DNA from: a bacterium
GTDB lineage: Bacteria > Krumholzibacteriota > Krumholzibacteriia > LZORAL124-64-63
DNA: 21,448 nucleotides
NCBI GenBank assembly: GCA_030591105.1
Contig: JAUVBS010000004.1
Location: 1-21,448 of the forward strand
Reading direction: 5' to 3'
Shown: in pieces, positions 6,985 through 15,065 of the stretch
Position numbering within the stretch: position 1 is the first letter of the stretch
How the letters are laid out: each line of letters opens with the position of its first letter
Made by a program: the position numbers and the translations under genes
The notes under the pieces: model-generated
The model's database searches: none
The model's input: the letters and a program-made list of their open reading frames with translations, nothing else
What the model was told of the DNA's origin: nothing

Positions 6985-8031
6985 GTGAAGAACAAGCCGA
7001 TCAGTTTCGGTTGTCTCGGTAACCAGCTTGCCAAGCACCAGACCCAAGCGATCATTTCGCGCTTGCAGGAGCGGCACCCCCGTCTAACCTGTCAGCTGAC
7101 CATCGTCCCGTCGCCGATCGCCGATCTCGCCAAGCGCGACGAGCCATTTCTCGCCGCCGCCGCCGCCGAGGTCCAGTTCCTCGAAGAACAACTGACGGCT
7201 GGCGAATTCCGGCTGGTGGTTGTGCGCGCCGCGGATCTGGTGCTACCTCTGGCCAACGGTGTGGTCTACGCGGCGGTGCCCGCGCGGGAAAACCCGTTCG
7301 ACGCTTACCTCAACCGCCAGGGCCTGATCACAGAAGAGATGACCGAGGGCAGCACGATCGGTGTACTGAACATGGGCTCGCTGGTCCAGATGCGCGCCCT
7401 GTTCCCGGAGCTCGATTTCCGCATCATCACCGGCGGTCTCGACCACGCACTGGAACAACTGTTGCGACGCAGCGAGATCGACGGGTTGGTCCTACCAGCC
7501 TCGGCGGCGGAACACTTGGGGATCCAGGGCATTGTTTCGGAAATCTTTTATCCGGAACTACTGCTGCCCAGCAGCGGGCAAGGCATTCTGGTCATGCTCG
7601 CCCGCGAGGATGACCGCGAAATACGGGAACTGCTAGCAGAGTTGCACTCGCCGGCGACCTTCGACGAGATGACCGCGGAGCACGCTTTCGTACAACGGTT
7701 GGCTTCGGACCAGGATCTGCCGATCAGTGTCCTGGCGCGGCTCGACCGCGACCAGATCACCGTCACCGGCGGCATCGGCTCACCCCACGGCGCCTCGTTC
7801 AACCGCGTGACCGTTCAAGGGCCACGCACCGAAGCCGCACGACTGGGCGCGGATGTCGTCGAAAAACTGCTGCTCGACGACCGCACCGTAATCGATCTGC
7901 TCGAGGCCGATTTCCCCGAAGGGCTGCCCGGCCACGATCACGACGAACCGCCGGAAGACGACCTGGATGACGACATCCGGGCCGAGCTGGCGGAACTCGA
8001 CATCATTCCGCCACCGGCCGAGGACAACTGA
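6985..8031 (+). CDS. catalytically degenerate hydroxymethylbilane synthase (HemC)-fold protein
   Basis: 348 aa from GTG 6985 with GGAG ten bases upstream. It aligns with E. coli HemC from near the N-terminus to about residue 300. Shared landmarks are FGCLGNQLAKHQ, GSTIGVLNMGSLVQMRALFPEL, LLRRSEIDGLVL, LLPSSGQG and a third domain starting at EHAFVQRL. The active site is gone. By E. coli number: R11 is L11, K83 is A83, R131/R132 are G131/S132, R149 is T149, R155 is A155, R176 is H177, and the dipyrromethane-carrying C242 is Q243. Only D84 remains. The only cysteines are C10 and C36. The tail after 315 is acidic and proline-rich. The frame is intact and base use resembles the neighbours, so it is probably a maintained pseudoenzyme, not a decaying gene. 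No haem gene is nearby; it follows the aminotransferase by 17 bases. Function unknown. Confidence 0.8.
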   Translation: MKNKPISFGCLGNQLAKHQTQAIISRLQERHPRLTCQLTIVPSPIADLAKRDEPFLAAAAAEVQFLEEQLTAGEFRLVVVRAADLVLPLANGVVYAAVPARENPFDAYLNRQGLITEEMTEGSTIGVLNMGSLVQMRALFPELDFRIITGGLDHALEQLLRRSEIDGLVLPASAAEHLGIQGIVSEIFYPELLLPSSGQGILVMLAREDDREIRELLAELHSPATFDEMTAEHAFVQRLASDQDLPISVLARLDRDQITVTGGIGSPHGASFNRVTVQGPRTEAARLGADVVEKLLLDDRTVIDLLEADFPEGLPGHDHDEPPEDDLDDDIRAELAELDIIPPPAEDN

Positions 8032-8051
8032 CCTGCGGCGCGTGATCTAGG

Positions 8052-8966
8052 TTAGCGAGAGAGTTCGCGGGCGATCTCGGCGGTGGCGAAAGGGTCGCGG
8101 AGTTGGGCCGTACCCACCTGGACCGCGACAGCTCCCAGGGCGAAAAACTTCAAGGCGTCTTCGGACGTCGCGATCCCACCGATGCCGACGACCGCGGCGC
8201 CAACCTCGCAAACAATCTCATCGACCTTGGCCAGAGCGATGGGCAAGATGGCCGGCCCGGAGTAGCCGCCGAATCGTCGCGGTAAAAGTGGTTGGCCACT
8301 GGCCAGATCGACCTCCAGTCCAATGACTGTGTTGATGGCCGCGATGGCGTCGGCCCCGGCGGCGACCGCCGCGTGCGCCAGCGGTGCGATCTCACCGACG
8401 TTGGGTGTCAATTTCGCGAGCAGACAACGATCCGGCAGGTGCGGACGGGCGGCCGCCACACAGGCGGCCACCGTCTCGGCACTCCGTCCGAAATCGTGCC
8501 CGCCCTCGGCCACGTTGGGACAACTCAGATTCAGCTCGACGCCGTGCCAATGGTCATAGCGGCCCGCGACAGCGTGCAGACGGCGGGTCATCTCACCGAA
8601 TTCGTCGGGCCGAGTCGCCGCGAGGCTGACAATGGTCGGTACGCCAAGTCGCTCCAACTCCGGCAGGACCTCCGACACAAAATGATCGATCCCCACGTTT
8701 TGCAGACCGATACTGTTGAGCGCCCCGCAAGGCAGTTCCGCCAGACGCGGCATCGGGTTACCCGCCCGCGGCTGCGGTGTAACGGTCTTGGTAACCACGG
8801 CTCCGATACCGTCGTAGGGAGAAGCGAACTCAGGCGAGGAGATATCGTGCCCGCTCAAGCCGTAACCGAAACAGCCCGACGCGGTCCAGATCCGGCCGGG
8901 GATCTCCCGCGGACCGAGGGTGAACCGCTGGCACGGGTCGGTTTGCCACCAGTCAGGCAGTTGCAC
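8052..8966 (-). CDS. pyrD: dihydroorotate dehydrogenase B, catalytic subunit
   Basis: 304 aa FMN-binding TIM barrel that oxidises dihydroorotate to orotate. K60 lies in TKTVTPQPRAGNPMPR, the substrate loop is NSIGLQN (84-90), and the class 1 catalytic cysteine C149 is in NLSCPN. The GIGGIAT and QVGTA segments form the FMN phosphate site. Class 1B is supported by the adjacent pyrK. GTG 8966 has AAGGAGG six bases upstream and was chosen over the open-frame limit at 9023. A 108-base gap separates it from pyrK. It is the last gene of the pyr operon, and its 3' end is only 20 bases from that of the convergent HemC-like gene. Confidence 0.93.
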   Translation of the reverse strand: MQLPDWWQTDPCQRFTLGPREIPGRIWTASGCFGYGLSGHDISSPEFASPYDGIGAVVTKTVTPQPRAGNPMPRLAELPCGALNSIGLQNVGIDHFVSEVLPELERLGVPTIVSLAATRPDEFGEMTRRLHAVAGRYDHWHGVELNLSCPNVAEGGHDFGRSAETVAACVAAARPHLPDRCLLAKLTPNVGEIAPLAHAAVAAGADAIAAINTVIGLEVDLASGQPLLPRRFGGYSGPAILPIALAKVDEIVCEVGAAVVGIGGIATSEDALKFFALGAVAVQVGTAQLRDPFATAEIARELSR

Positions 8967-9074
8967 GTCGGTCCTCCTTGGTCGGACCATTCGGGCCGGC
9001 GGTGGCGCTCCTGCGCACAGCAACCGGCACCAGTTAGCGAACGACGGCCAGCTGCCGGTCCGTCCGGTTTCGAA

Positions 9075-9911
9075 TCACTCCGTCCGCGCGAACGCGTCCC
9101 AGTCGATGCGTTCGGCGGCGAAAACGGGGCCTTCTTCGCAACAAGTCGCGTAGGGCAGCACCGCGTCCGTAGCGTCGCCGGTCGCCAGTAACGGCACCAC
9201 ACACCCGTTACAAACACCGTAGCCGCAGCCCATGCGTTCCTCCACCGAGACCAAGCACGGCCAGTTGCCCTCTGCGGCCCAGCGCGCCGCCGCCCGCAAC
9301 AGCGGGGCCGGTCCGCACGCCAGCACCAGCCGCGGTCCATCGCTGGTTGTCAACTCGTGACGACCGTAATCGACGACGAGCCCCTCCCAGGCCTCCGCAC
9401 CCGGCGGTAGATTCGTCAACCGATCGACGCTCACCCGCCAACCCTCCTCGAGCAGACTCCACGGTACGTCCGCACCGTCGCGGCCGCCGAAGTAGGCCCG
9501 ATCTTCACCACGCCGGTAGCGGCGCCACCACGCGTAAAGCGGCGGCAGCCCCACGCCGCCAGCCAGGATCACCACCGGGCTGTCGTCCGGAGGTGGCGGA
9601 AACGATCCGCCCAGCGGGCCAAAAAAGGTGACCACACAGCCTGGCTCCTGTCGGGCGAGCAGGGCGGTACCCCGGCCCACGACGCGGTAGAGGAACGACA
9701 CCACTGTCTCTTCGCAAGCGAGGATCGAGAACGGGCGCGAGAAGACCAGTGAGTCCGGGCCGGTCAGATTGAGCATGGCGAACTGGCCGGGAGCGAACGA
9801 GACCGGCCGGCCGAGGTCCAGATCGAGCCGGATCAATCCGGACGAGATCGCCGTATTGGCCAGCACGTGCCCCGTCAACCGGAGGCGATTTCCACTCTGC
9901 CCGCCGTTCAT
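9075..9911 (-). CDS. pyrK: dihydroorotate dehydrogenase B, electron-transfer subunit
   Basis: 278 aa ferredoxin-reductase-like subunit passing electrons from PyrD to NAD+. Its FAD-binding motif RPFS is at 59-62, the NAD-binding glycine stretch LAGGVGLPPL is near 116-125, and the C-terminal [2Fe-2S] site is C229, C234, C237 and C258 with the diagnostic GPVF after the last ligand. The start ATG (9909-9911) overlaps the stop of the upstream TPR lipoprotein as ATGA, so the two are probably translationally coupled. Confidence 0.92.
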   Translation of the reverse strand: MNGGQSGNRLRLTGHVLANTAISSGLIRLDLDLGRPVSFAPGQFAMLNLTGPDSLVFSRPFSILACEETVVSFLYRVVGRGTALLARQEPGCVVTFFGPLGGSFPPPPDDSPVVILAGGVGLPPLYAWWRRYRRGEDRAYFGGRDGADVPWSLLEEGWRVSVDRLTNLPPGAEAWEGLVVDYGRHELTTSDGPRLVLACGPAPLLRAAARWAAEGNWPCLVSVEERMGCGYGVCNGCVVPLLATGDATDAVLPYATCCEEGPVFAAERIDWDAFARTE

Positions 9912-11875
9912 TGCTCGCCCCCTGGTCCCAAGCTGTCCGGTGGCGCCGACTCCGGCGTGTCCGGCGATGTCGCGGGTGTCTCGGCCTGCGTCGAATCGGG
10001 CAGCGCTTCCGCCTGAACCGCTGGCTCGGTGGTCTGCACGGTATCGTACGCCGTACCGGCGAAAGCCGCCTGTGCTGTATCCACCAAGCCGGCAGCCGTA
10101 TCGGTTGTATCGGACACCGCCCCGGAGAGCAGGCCCACCCCCATCGTGTCGGCCGGCGCAGCTTCGGTCTGAGCAGGCGCCAGTACCGACTCGGTCTGCT
10201 CTTCGACTTCGAATAAGTCCAGTGCCGGCTCAAACGGCACCGCTCCCGGCGGCGGCGCCAGGATCAGATTCGGCTTGCGTTGGTAATAGAACATGCGGCG
10301 GCGTAGACCGGAGCTGGTCTGCAAGCGAGCCGGCAGCCCCGCGCCGGTCCCGGCGACGGCCACCTGACCGATCCCGACGCCACTCGCCGCCCGAGCGAGA
10401 TCATCCTGCTCGAGCAGGTGTGTCAGCAGATCGGCCTGATTACCAACCGACATCACATACGCCTGTGGCGAGTCGGGATAACGCTCCTGCAGCTCTGCAA
10501 CGAGCAGGTCGGCCGAGTCGGGATTGTCCAGGTACTCCTGGTAGACCAGCGCCGCACCATAGAGTGCCCGTGCACCGACCAGGCTGTCGGCGGCGGCGTC
10601 GGCATCGCCGGCCACCTCCAGGTAGAGGTCGGCCGCCCGCCACGGCCGCGAAAACCCGAACAACATCGCGTTGGCCTGCAGCATCTTCAGTGATGCCACC
10701 TTCTCCGGGCTGGCGGTGGCGAGGGACTGTTCGGCCGCAAGGTAATCCTTCAACATGTTATACTGCGCCCGGGTACGGTCGGGATTCTCCAGAACCGCGA
10801 CGCCGCGCATCGCCAAATCATAGGCGCCACGTGCTTGCTCCCACTCGCCCCGTCGCATGTAGATGTCGCCGAGAACCTCGTTGACCCGTGGCTTGAGATC
10901 TTTGGTGTACCATTCGTCGGGCAAGTTCTCCAGCAACGCCGCCGCCTGGTCGTCACGTCCCTGAGCGATCAACGCTTCCGACTCGACCAGAGTGACCTCG
11001 CCGTCGGCGCGGAAGGTCTCCGCCTCGCTGCGCAACTGGCCGGTTACCTGATTGACGCGGTCGAACTCTCCCAACCGGACAAGCACACGGGCCAACAACA
11101 GCCGCGCCCTGAACGCCAGCTCGGGGCTGTCGGCATCGCGTTCGAGATCGGTCAGAATCGGCTCGGCATTGGTGTAATCCTCCAGCTCCCAGTACGTTTT
11201 GGCGAGCTTCATGGCGATTTCATCGCGTCCCTCAGCGTCGGGATGCTCCGCGAGGTAGGTCTCGAAGCTCGTGCGCGCTATCTCCCACTCCTCCAGCGCA
11301 AAACTGTTCTCACCGCTGACCTTCAACGCCTCGGCCTGAAATCGGCTGTCGGGATAACTCTTGGCCAGACGGTCGAGATACTCCTGACTCGTGGTGACAT
11401 TGCCCACCAGCAGGTAGTTCAACGCCTGGATGTAGATTGCTTCCTCGAGATACGGCGTCGCCGGGAAGTTGGTAAACAGCAGGTCGATCTTGCGGATCGA
11501 CATGCGGTATGAATTAAGACGGTGGTATGACTTGGCTTGCAGGAACAGAGAATCGTCGGTCAAGCTGTGCCCGGGATACTCGTCGAGCACCTTCTGAGCC
11601 TTCTGGATAGCGAGTTCGTATTCCTTCTTTTGCGCGCCGGTCACCTCGATGACGTCGTCACCGTTCTTGATGCGCTCTTCCCGAATCAGCTCGGCGTTAT
11701 CGAATGCCCGCTTGGCGTTGTAATAGGTGTTGTACTTGGCACAACCGCCCGCCACCAAGAACAGAACCGTCGCTACGGACAGCTGTGCCAACGCCCATCG
11801 CCGACGTCGAGCACGGCGCCGGCGCACGGATATTGCGCAAGCTGTCTGCTGGCAGGATCGCTTGGTAAACGGCAA
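9908..11875 (-). CDS. SprE-like TPR lipoprotein inside the pyr operon
   Basis: 655 aa. The N-terminus has an Arg-rich segment (RRRRARRRRW), a hydrophobic helix and lipobox LVAGGC with lipidated C45. The mature protein starts CAKYNTYYNAKRAF, a hallmark of SprE/BamD-like TPR lipoproteins in FCB bacteria. Residues about 80-460 form tetratricopeptide repeats. The last ~110 residues are low-complexity Ala/Thr/Pro/Asp. TTG 11875 was chosen because GGGAGGG lies seven bases upstream; no in-frame ATG precedes the signal peptide. Likely role: outer-membrane-associated scaffold for secretion or envelope assembly, by family only. It lies between pyrC (98-base gap) and pyrK (4-base overlap), an odd place for an envelope protein. 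Confidence 0.8.
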   Translation of the reverse strand: MPFTKRSCQQTACAISVRRRRARRRRWALAQLSVATVLFLVAGGCAKYNTYYNAKRAFDNAELIREERIKNGDDVIEVTGAQKKEYELAIQKAQKVLDEYPGHSLTDDSLFLQAKSYHRLNSYRMSIRKIDLLFTNFPATPYLEEAIYIQALNYLLVGNVTTSQEYLDRLAKSYPDSRFQAEALKVSGENSFALEEWEIARTSFETYLAEHPDAEGRDEIAMKLAKTYWELEDYTNAEPILTDLERDADSPELAFRARLLLARVLVRLGEFDRVNQVTGQLRSEAETFRADGEVTLVESEALIAQGRDDQAAALLENLPDEWYTKDLKPRVNEVLGDIYMRRGEWEQARGAYDLAMRGVAVLENPDRTRAQYNMLKDYLAAEQSLATASPEKVASLKMLQANAMLFGFSRPWRAADLYLEVAGDADAAADSLVGARALYGAALVYQEYLDNPDSADLLVAELQERYPDSPQAYVMSVGNQADLLTHLLEQDDLARAASGVGIGQVAVAGTGAGLPARLQTSSGLRRRMFYYQRKPNLILAPPPGAVPFEPALDLFEVEEQTESVLAPAQTEAAPADTMGVGLLSGAVSDTTDTAAGLVDTAQAAFAGTAYDTVQTTEPAVQAEALPDSTQAETPATSPDTPESAPPDSLGPGGEQ

Positions 11876-11973
11876 GGATCGGCCCTCCCAGCTCCGATTC
11901 TTCGCGCCGGCTCACGCATCGCAACGCTGGACGTGCGAGGCGAGCCGCCCGAACTGCAGTACGACTTCCCGAG

Positions 11974-13296
11974 TTATGGGCTACCGGTCTCGTCCCGATG
12001 GGTCAAACGACCCCGCAAGAACGTGGCAACGACCTTCCCGGTGAGGCTCTCCCCGCAGTAGGAGGAGTTCCGGCTCCGGGAGTGGAACCTGTCCGGATCG
12101 ACCACCCACTCGTGATCGGGATCGAACAGAACGAAGTCGGCGTCGGACCCCTCCTCGAGGCGGCCACCGGGCAGGTTCATGATCGCGGCCGGTTTCTCGG
12201 TCATACACCGGACCAGGTGTTCGAGATCCATCCTTCCGTCACGGACCAGGTGAGTGATCCCCACGGCGAGGGCGGTTTCGAGGCCGGTGACCCCAAACGG
12301 CGCCTGGTCGAACTGGTACTCCTTCTCGGTGGCGGTGTGGGGTGCGTGGTCGGTAGCGATGCAATCGATGGTACCGTCGACCAGCCCCTCGACCACTGCC
12401 GCCACGTCGTCGGGCTCTCGCAGCGGCGGGCTCATCTTGAACAGAGGTGAATAGTCGCGGCAGCACGCGTGGTCCTGACTGAAGTGATGCGGGGTGGCTT
12501 CGGCGGTTACGTGTACTCCCTCCTCCTTGGCTCTACGGATGATCTGTACCGCACCGCGGGTCGAGACGTGGGCCACGTGCAGATGCCCGCCGGTGGCACG
12601 GGCCAGTTCGACGTCGCGGAAAACCGCAGCGTCTTCACTCGCTCGTGGTATACCCGGCAGACCAAGCCGGCTCGACCAGTAGCCGCCGTGCATCACTCCC
12701 GGGCCGGTCAGCGAGAGATCCTCGGCGTGAGAGATGATCGGGACGTTGTGCATACGTGTCATCTTGAGCGCGTTGCTCATCAGCGCGCCGCTGGTGACCG
12801 GACTACCGTCGTCGGTGAAACCGACCGCGCCGACTTCGATCATCGATCCGAACTCGGTCAACGCCTCCCCCGCCCGCCCGGGGCTGATGGCTCCGGTCGG
12901 GTACACCCGGCAGAGATTTGCTTCCTTGCCGCGGTCGATGATGTAGCGCACGAGGCCCGGATTGTCGACGGCCGGCACGGTATTCGGCATGGTCACCACA
13001 CCGGTGAATCCGCCCGCCGCTGCCGCGCGGCTGCCCGTCGCTACGGTCTCCTTCTCTTCTTGACCCGGCTCCCGAAAGTGAACGTGTAGATCGATGAAAC
13101 CGGGAGCACAGACCAGGCCCTGCCCATCGAGCCGTGGTAGACCTTCGACAGTCGGTGCGCCGCTGCCGAGTGCCTCGATCACACCGCGGCGCACGTGTAG
13201 AAACCCCTTGCGTCGCGACAGCTTGGCACCGCGGCAAAGCTTCACGTTGGTCACGATGTACTCAGCGCTGATACGATCCCAGCTCCACGCAGCCAT
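11974..13296 (-). CDS. pyrC: dihydroorotase
   Basis: 440 aa class I dihydroorotase, which cyclises carbamoyl-aspartate to dihydroorotate. Zinc ligands are visible: H71 and H73 in DLHVHFREPG, D162 or D163 in FTDDG, H190 in SHAED, H243 in AHVS and D316 in ATDHAPH. R75 contacts substrate. The start ATG 13296 follows AAGGAG. It lies 56 bases downstream of pyrB. The zinc ligands are complete, so an active enzyme is expected, not the inactive PyrC-like protein of some PyrB complexes. Confidence 0.95.
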   Translation of the reverse strand: MAAWSWDRISAEYIVTNVKLCRGAKLSRRKGFLHVRRGVIEALGSGAPTVEGLPRLDGQGLVCAPGFIDLHVHFREPGQEEKETVATGSRAAAAGGFTGVVTMPNTVPAVDNPGLVRYIIDRGKEANLCRVYPTGAISPGRAGEALTEFGSMIEVGAVGFTDDGSPVTSGALMSNALKMTRMHNVPIISHAEDLSLTGPGVMHGGYWSSRLGLPGIPRASEDAAVFRDVELARATGGHLHVAHVSTRGAVQIIRRAKEEGVHVTAEATPHHFSQDHACCRDYSPLFKMSPPLREPDDVAAVVEGLVDGTIDCIATDHAPHTATEKEYQFDQAPFGVTGLETALAVGITHLVRDGRMDLEHLVRCMTEKPAAIMNLPGGRLEEGSDADFVLFDPDHEWVVDPDRFHSRSRNSSYCGESLTGKVVATFLRGRLTHRDETGSP

Positions 13297-13352
13297 GCTG
13301 ACTCCTTACTTCTCTTGCGCGAGGCAGCGGTATCAAGCGCCGCCCCGGTTGC

Positions 13353-14303
13353 TCATTCCGCGTCGCCACCGGCCAGGGCGCCCGGATCGCCACCGGACAG
13401 CAGGTAGATCAGAGCCATCCGGACAGCCACGCCGTTGGCCACCTGATCGAGGATGACCTGGCGCGGCCCGTCGGCCACCTCCGAAGCGATCTCGACGTCT
13501 CGGTTCATGGGGCCTGGATGCATGACGAACGCCTCGGGTTTGAGGCCGCGCACCACATCTTCGGTGATGCCGAACAACTTGTGATACTCGCGATTGCTGG
13601 GAAACGACTTGCTCTCGTGCCGCTCGAGCTGGATGCGCAAGACGTTCAGCACATCGGCCTGGGCGACGGCGCGGCGCAGATCGTACTCGACGGTGACACC
13701 CAGGCGATCGATGCCGCCCGGAACCATGGTCGGCGGGCCGCAGAGGGTGACCTCGGCGCCCAGCTTGGTCAACCCCCAGATATTCGATCGCGCAACGCGG
13801 CTATGCGCAATATCGCCGATGATCGTCACCTTCTTGCCGCGGAGATCGCCCAGCCGTTGGCGCATGGTCATGATATCGAGCAGGCCCTGGGTGGGGTGCT
13901 CGTGGGCACCGTCACCGGCGTTGATCACCGAGCACTTCAGCACCCGCGCCAGATAGTGAGCGGCCCCAGCCGAGGCGTGGCGCACGACCAGCATATCGAT
14001 CCGCATCGCCTGGAGATTTTCGGCCGTATCGCGCAGGGTTTCTCCCTTGCGCAGGCTGCTGGACGCGGCTTGAAAATTGATGATATCCGCCGAGAGCCGC
14101 TTTTCCGCCAGCTCGAAACTGATTCGGGTACGCGTGCTCGGCTCGTGAAAGAGATTGACCACCGTCCGGCCGCGCATGATCGGTACACCGCGCACCGGCC
14201 GGTCGAACACGGCGCGGAATCTTTCGGACATATCGAGAATCGACAAGATCTCTTCGGCTTCCAGATCCTCGAGACCCAGGACATCTTTACGATTGAGGAT
14301 CAT
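13353..14303 (-). CDS. pyrB: aspartate carbamoyltransferase catalytic subunit
   Basis: 316 aa. It joins carbamoyl phosphate and aspartate. The carbamoyl-phosphate loop STRTR is at 56-60, the second-chain loop SSSLRKGE (81-88) supplies S83 and K86, HPTQ is at 136-139, and MHPGPMNR is near the C-terminus. No pyrI regulatory subunit lies in the window. The start overlaps the end of pyrR by 17 bases, with its GGGGAGG nine bases upstream inside pyrR. Confidence 0.95.
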   Translation of the reverse strand: MILNRKDVLGLEDLEAEEILSILDMSERFRAVFDRPVRGVPIMRGRTVVNLFHEPSTRTRISFELAEKRLSADIINFQAASSSLRKGETLRDTAENLQAMRIDMLVVRHASAGAAHYLARVLKCSVINAGDGAHEHPTQGLLDIMTMRQRLGDLRGKKVTIIGDIAHSRVARSNIWGLTKLGAEVTLCGPPTMVPGGIDRLGVTVEYDLRRAVAQADVLNVLRIQLERHESKSFPSNREYHKLFGITEDVVRGLKPEAFVMHPGPMNRDVEIASEVADGPRQVILDQVANGVAVRMALIYLLSGGDPGALAGGDAE

Positions 14304-14850
14304 CGCCGTTTACCTCCCCGATCACGACCTCTTCCTTGTTATCCAGATCGGTCACCCTGACCTCGATGATCTCCCGCTGCGACGTCGGAACGTTCTTGCC
14401 GACGTAATCGGGACGGATCGGCAACTCGCGGTGGCCACGATCGATCAGCACCACCAGACGAATCGCCCGCGGCCGACCCCAATCCATGATTTCTTCCATG
14501 GCTGCGCGAACGGTGCGGCCAGTGAACAGCACGTCGTCGACCAGAATCACCGTCTTGTCGTTCACATCGAACGGGATCTCGGTCTTCGCGACCTTGGGAT
14601 TCGGGCCGAGAGTGGACAGATCGTCGCGGTAGAACGTGATGTCGACACTGCCCAGCGGCAGCTCGATCTCTTCGACCTGCTTGATCGCAGCGCGCATCAT
14701 CTTGGCCAGAGGCACTCCTCGTCGCTGGATGCCGATCAGTACGAGATCGTCGGTGCCCTTGTGGGCCTCGACGACCTCGTGGGCCATGCGCTTGATGGCC
14801 CGCGCCATCTCCTTACCGTTCATGATCACGGCTTTTGCCTGGAAACTCAT
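14287..14850 (-). CDS. pyrR: bifunctional pyr operon attenuator / uracil phosphoribosyltransferase
   Basis: 187 aa. PyrR binds the pyr leader RNA when UMP is abundant and promotes termination; many members also convert uracil and PRPP to UMP. The PRPP loop [15 protein letters not shown] is at 101-115, and the PyrR-typical RRGVPLA and TFYRDDL segments are present. ATG 14850 follows AAGGAG four bases upstream. The frame extends to 14949, but that extension reads through the leader terminator and is unlike the family. First gene of the operon, with a matching RNA target just upstream. Confidence 0.94.
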   Translation of the reverse strand: MSFQAKAVIMNGKEMARAIKRMAHEVVEAHKGTDDLVLIGIQRRGVPLAKMMRAAIKQVEEIELPLGSVDITFYRDDLSTLGPNPKVAKTEIPFDVNDKTVILVDDVLFTGRTVRAAMEEIMDWGRPRAIRLVVLIDRGHRELPIRPDYVGKNVPTSQREIIEVRVTDLDNKEEVVIGEVNGDDPQS

Positions 14851-14903
14851 ATCGCTCCTTCGACGGATTGTCCCCGTCGGACCGCGGGCCGGGCTAGGAC
14901 GGC

Positions 14904-14940
14904 AAAAAAAACGGCCAGCGTATTCCCCACGCTGTGCCGT
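14904..14940 (-). terminator. intrinsic terminator of the pyr attenuator
   Basis: Reading the minus strand, ACGGC-A-CAGCGT pairs with ACGCTG-GCCGT, an 11-bp stem with one bulged A and loop GGGGAAT. A run of eight T residues follows (14911-14904). It lies 50-90 bases before the pyrR start, immediately downstream of the PyrR-binding hairpin, as expected for transcription attenuation. Confidence 0.85.
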
Positions 14941-14952
14941 CTCCATCAACCT

Positions 14953-14987
14953 CCCCTTTGGGCCTCACCGGACCGCATTAAAAGGAA
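14953..14987 (-). promoter_or_regulatory. PyrR-binding RNA hairpin (anti-antiterminator)
   Basis: On the minus strand the leader contains GTCCGGTGAGGC. The upper stem GGTC/GGCC closes a hexaloop CGGTGA, which fits the PyrR loop consensus CNGNGA. The lower stem CCTTT (14985-14981) pairs with AAAGG (14959-14955) across a purine-rich internal loop. Together with the terminator beside it and pyrR as first gene, this supports UMP-dependent attenuation. Confidence 0.8.
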
Positions 14988-15005
14988 TGCTGCCTACTGC
15001 CGACC

Positions 15006-15034
15006 AACCTAACATCGGCGCGCAAAAACTTCAA
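15006..15034 (-). promoter_or_regulatory. putative promoter of the pyr operon
   Basis: On the minus strand TTGAAG (15034-15029) and TAGGTT (15011-15006) are spaced by 17 bases. The transcript would start near 14999 and contain the complete PyrR hairpin. The boxes match only about four and three consensus bases, so position is the main support. Confidence 0.4.
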
Positions 15035-15065
15035 GGATCCCGCGTACCAAAATCCGCCCCACGCC

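Noticed and set aside
6985..8031. A functional hydroxymethylbilane synthase (hemC)
   Set aside because: The cofactor cysteine and all substrate-binding arginines are missing and no haem gene is adjacent.
9769..10884. 371-codon plus-strand frame
   Set aside because: Antisense to pyrK and the TPR lipoprotein; Arg/Pro/Ser composition is typical of GC-rich shadows.
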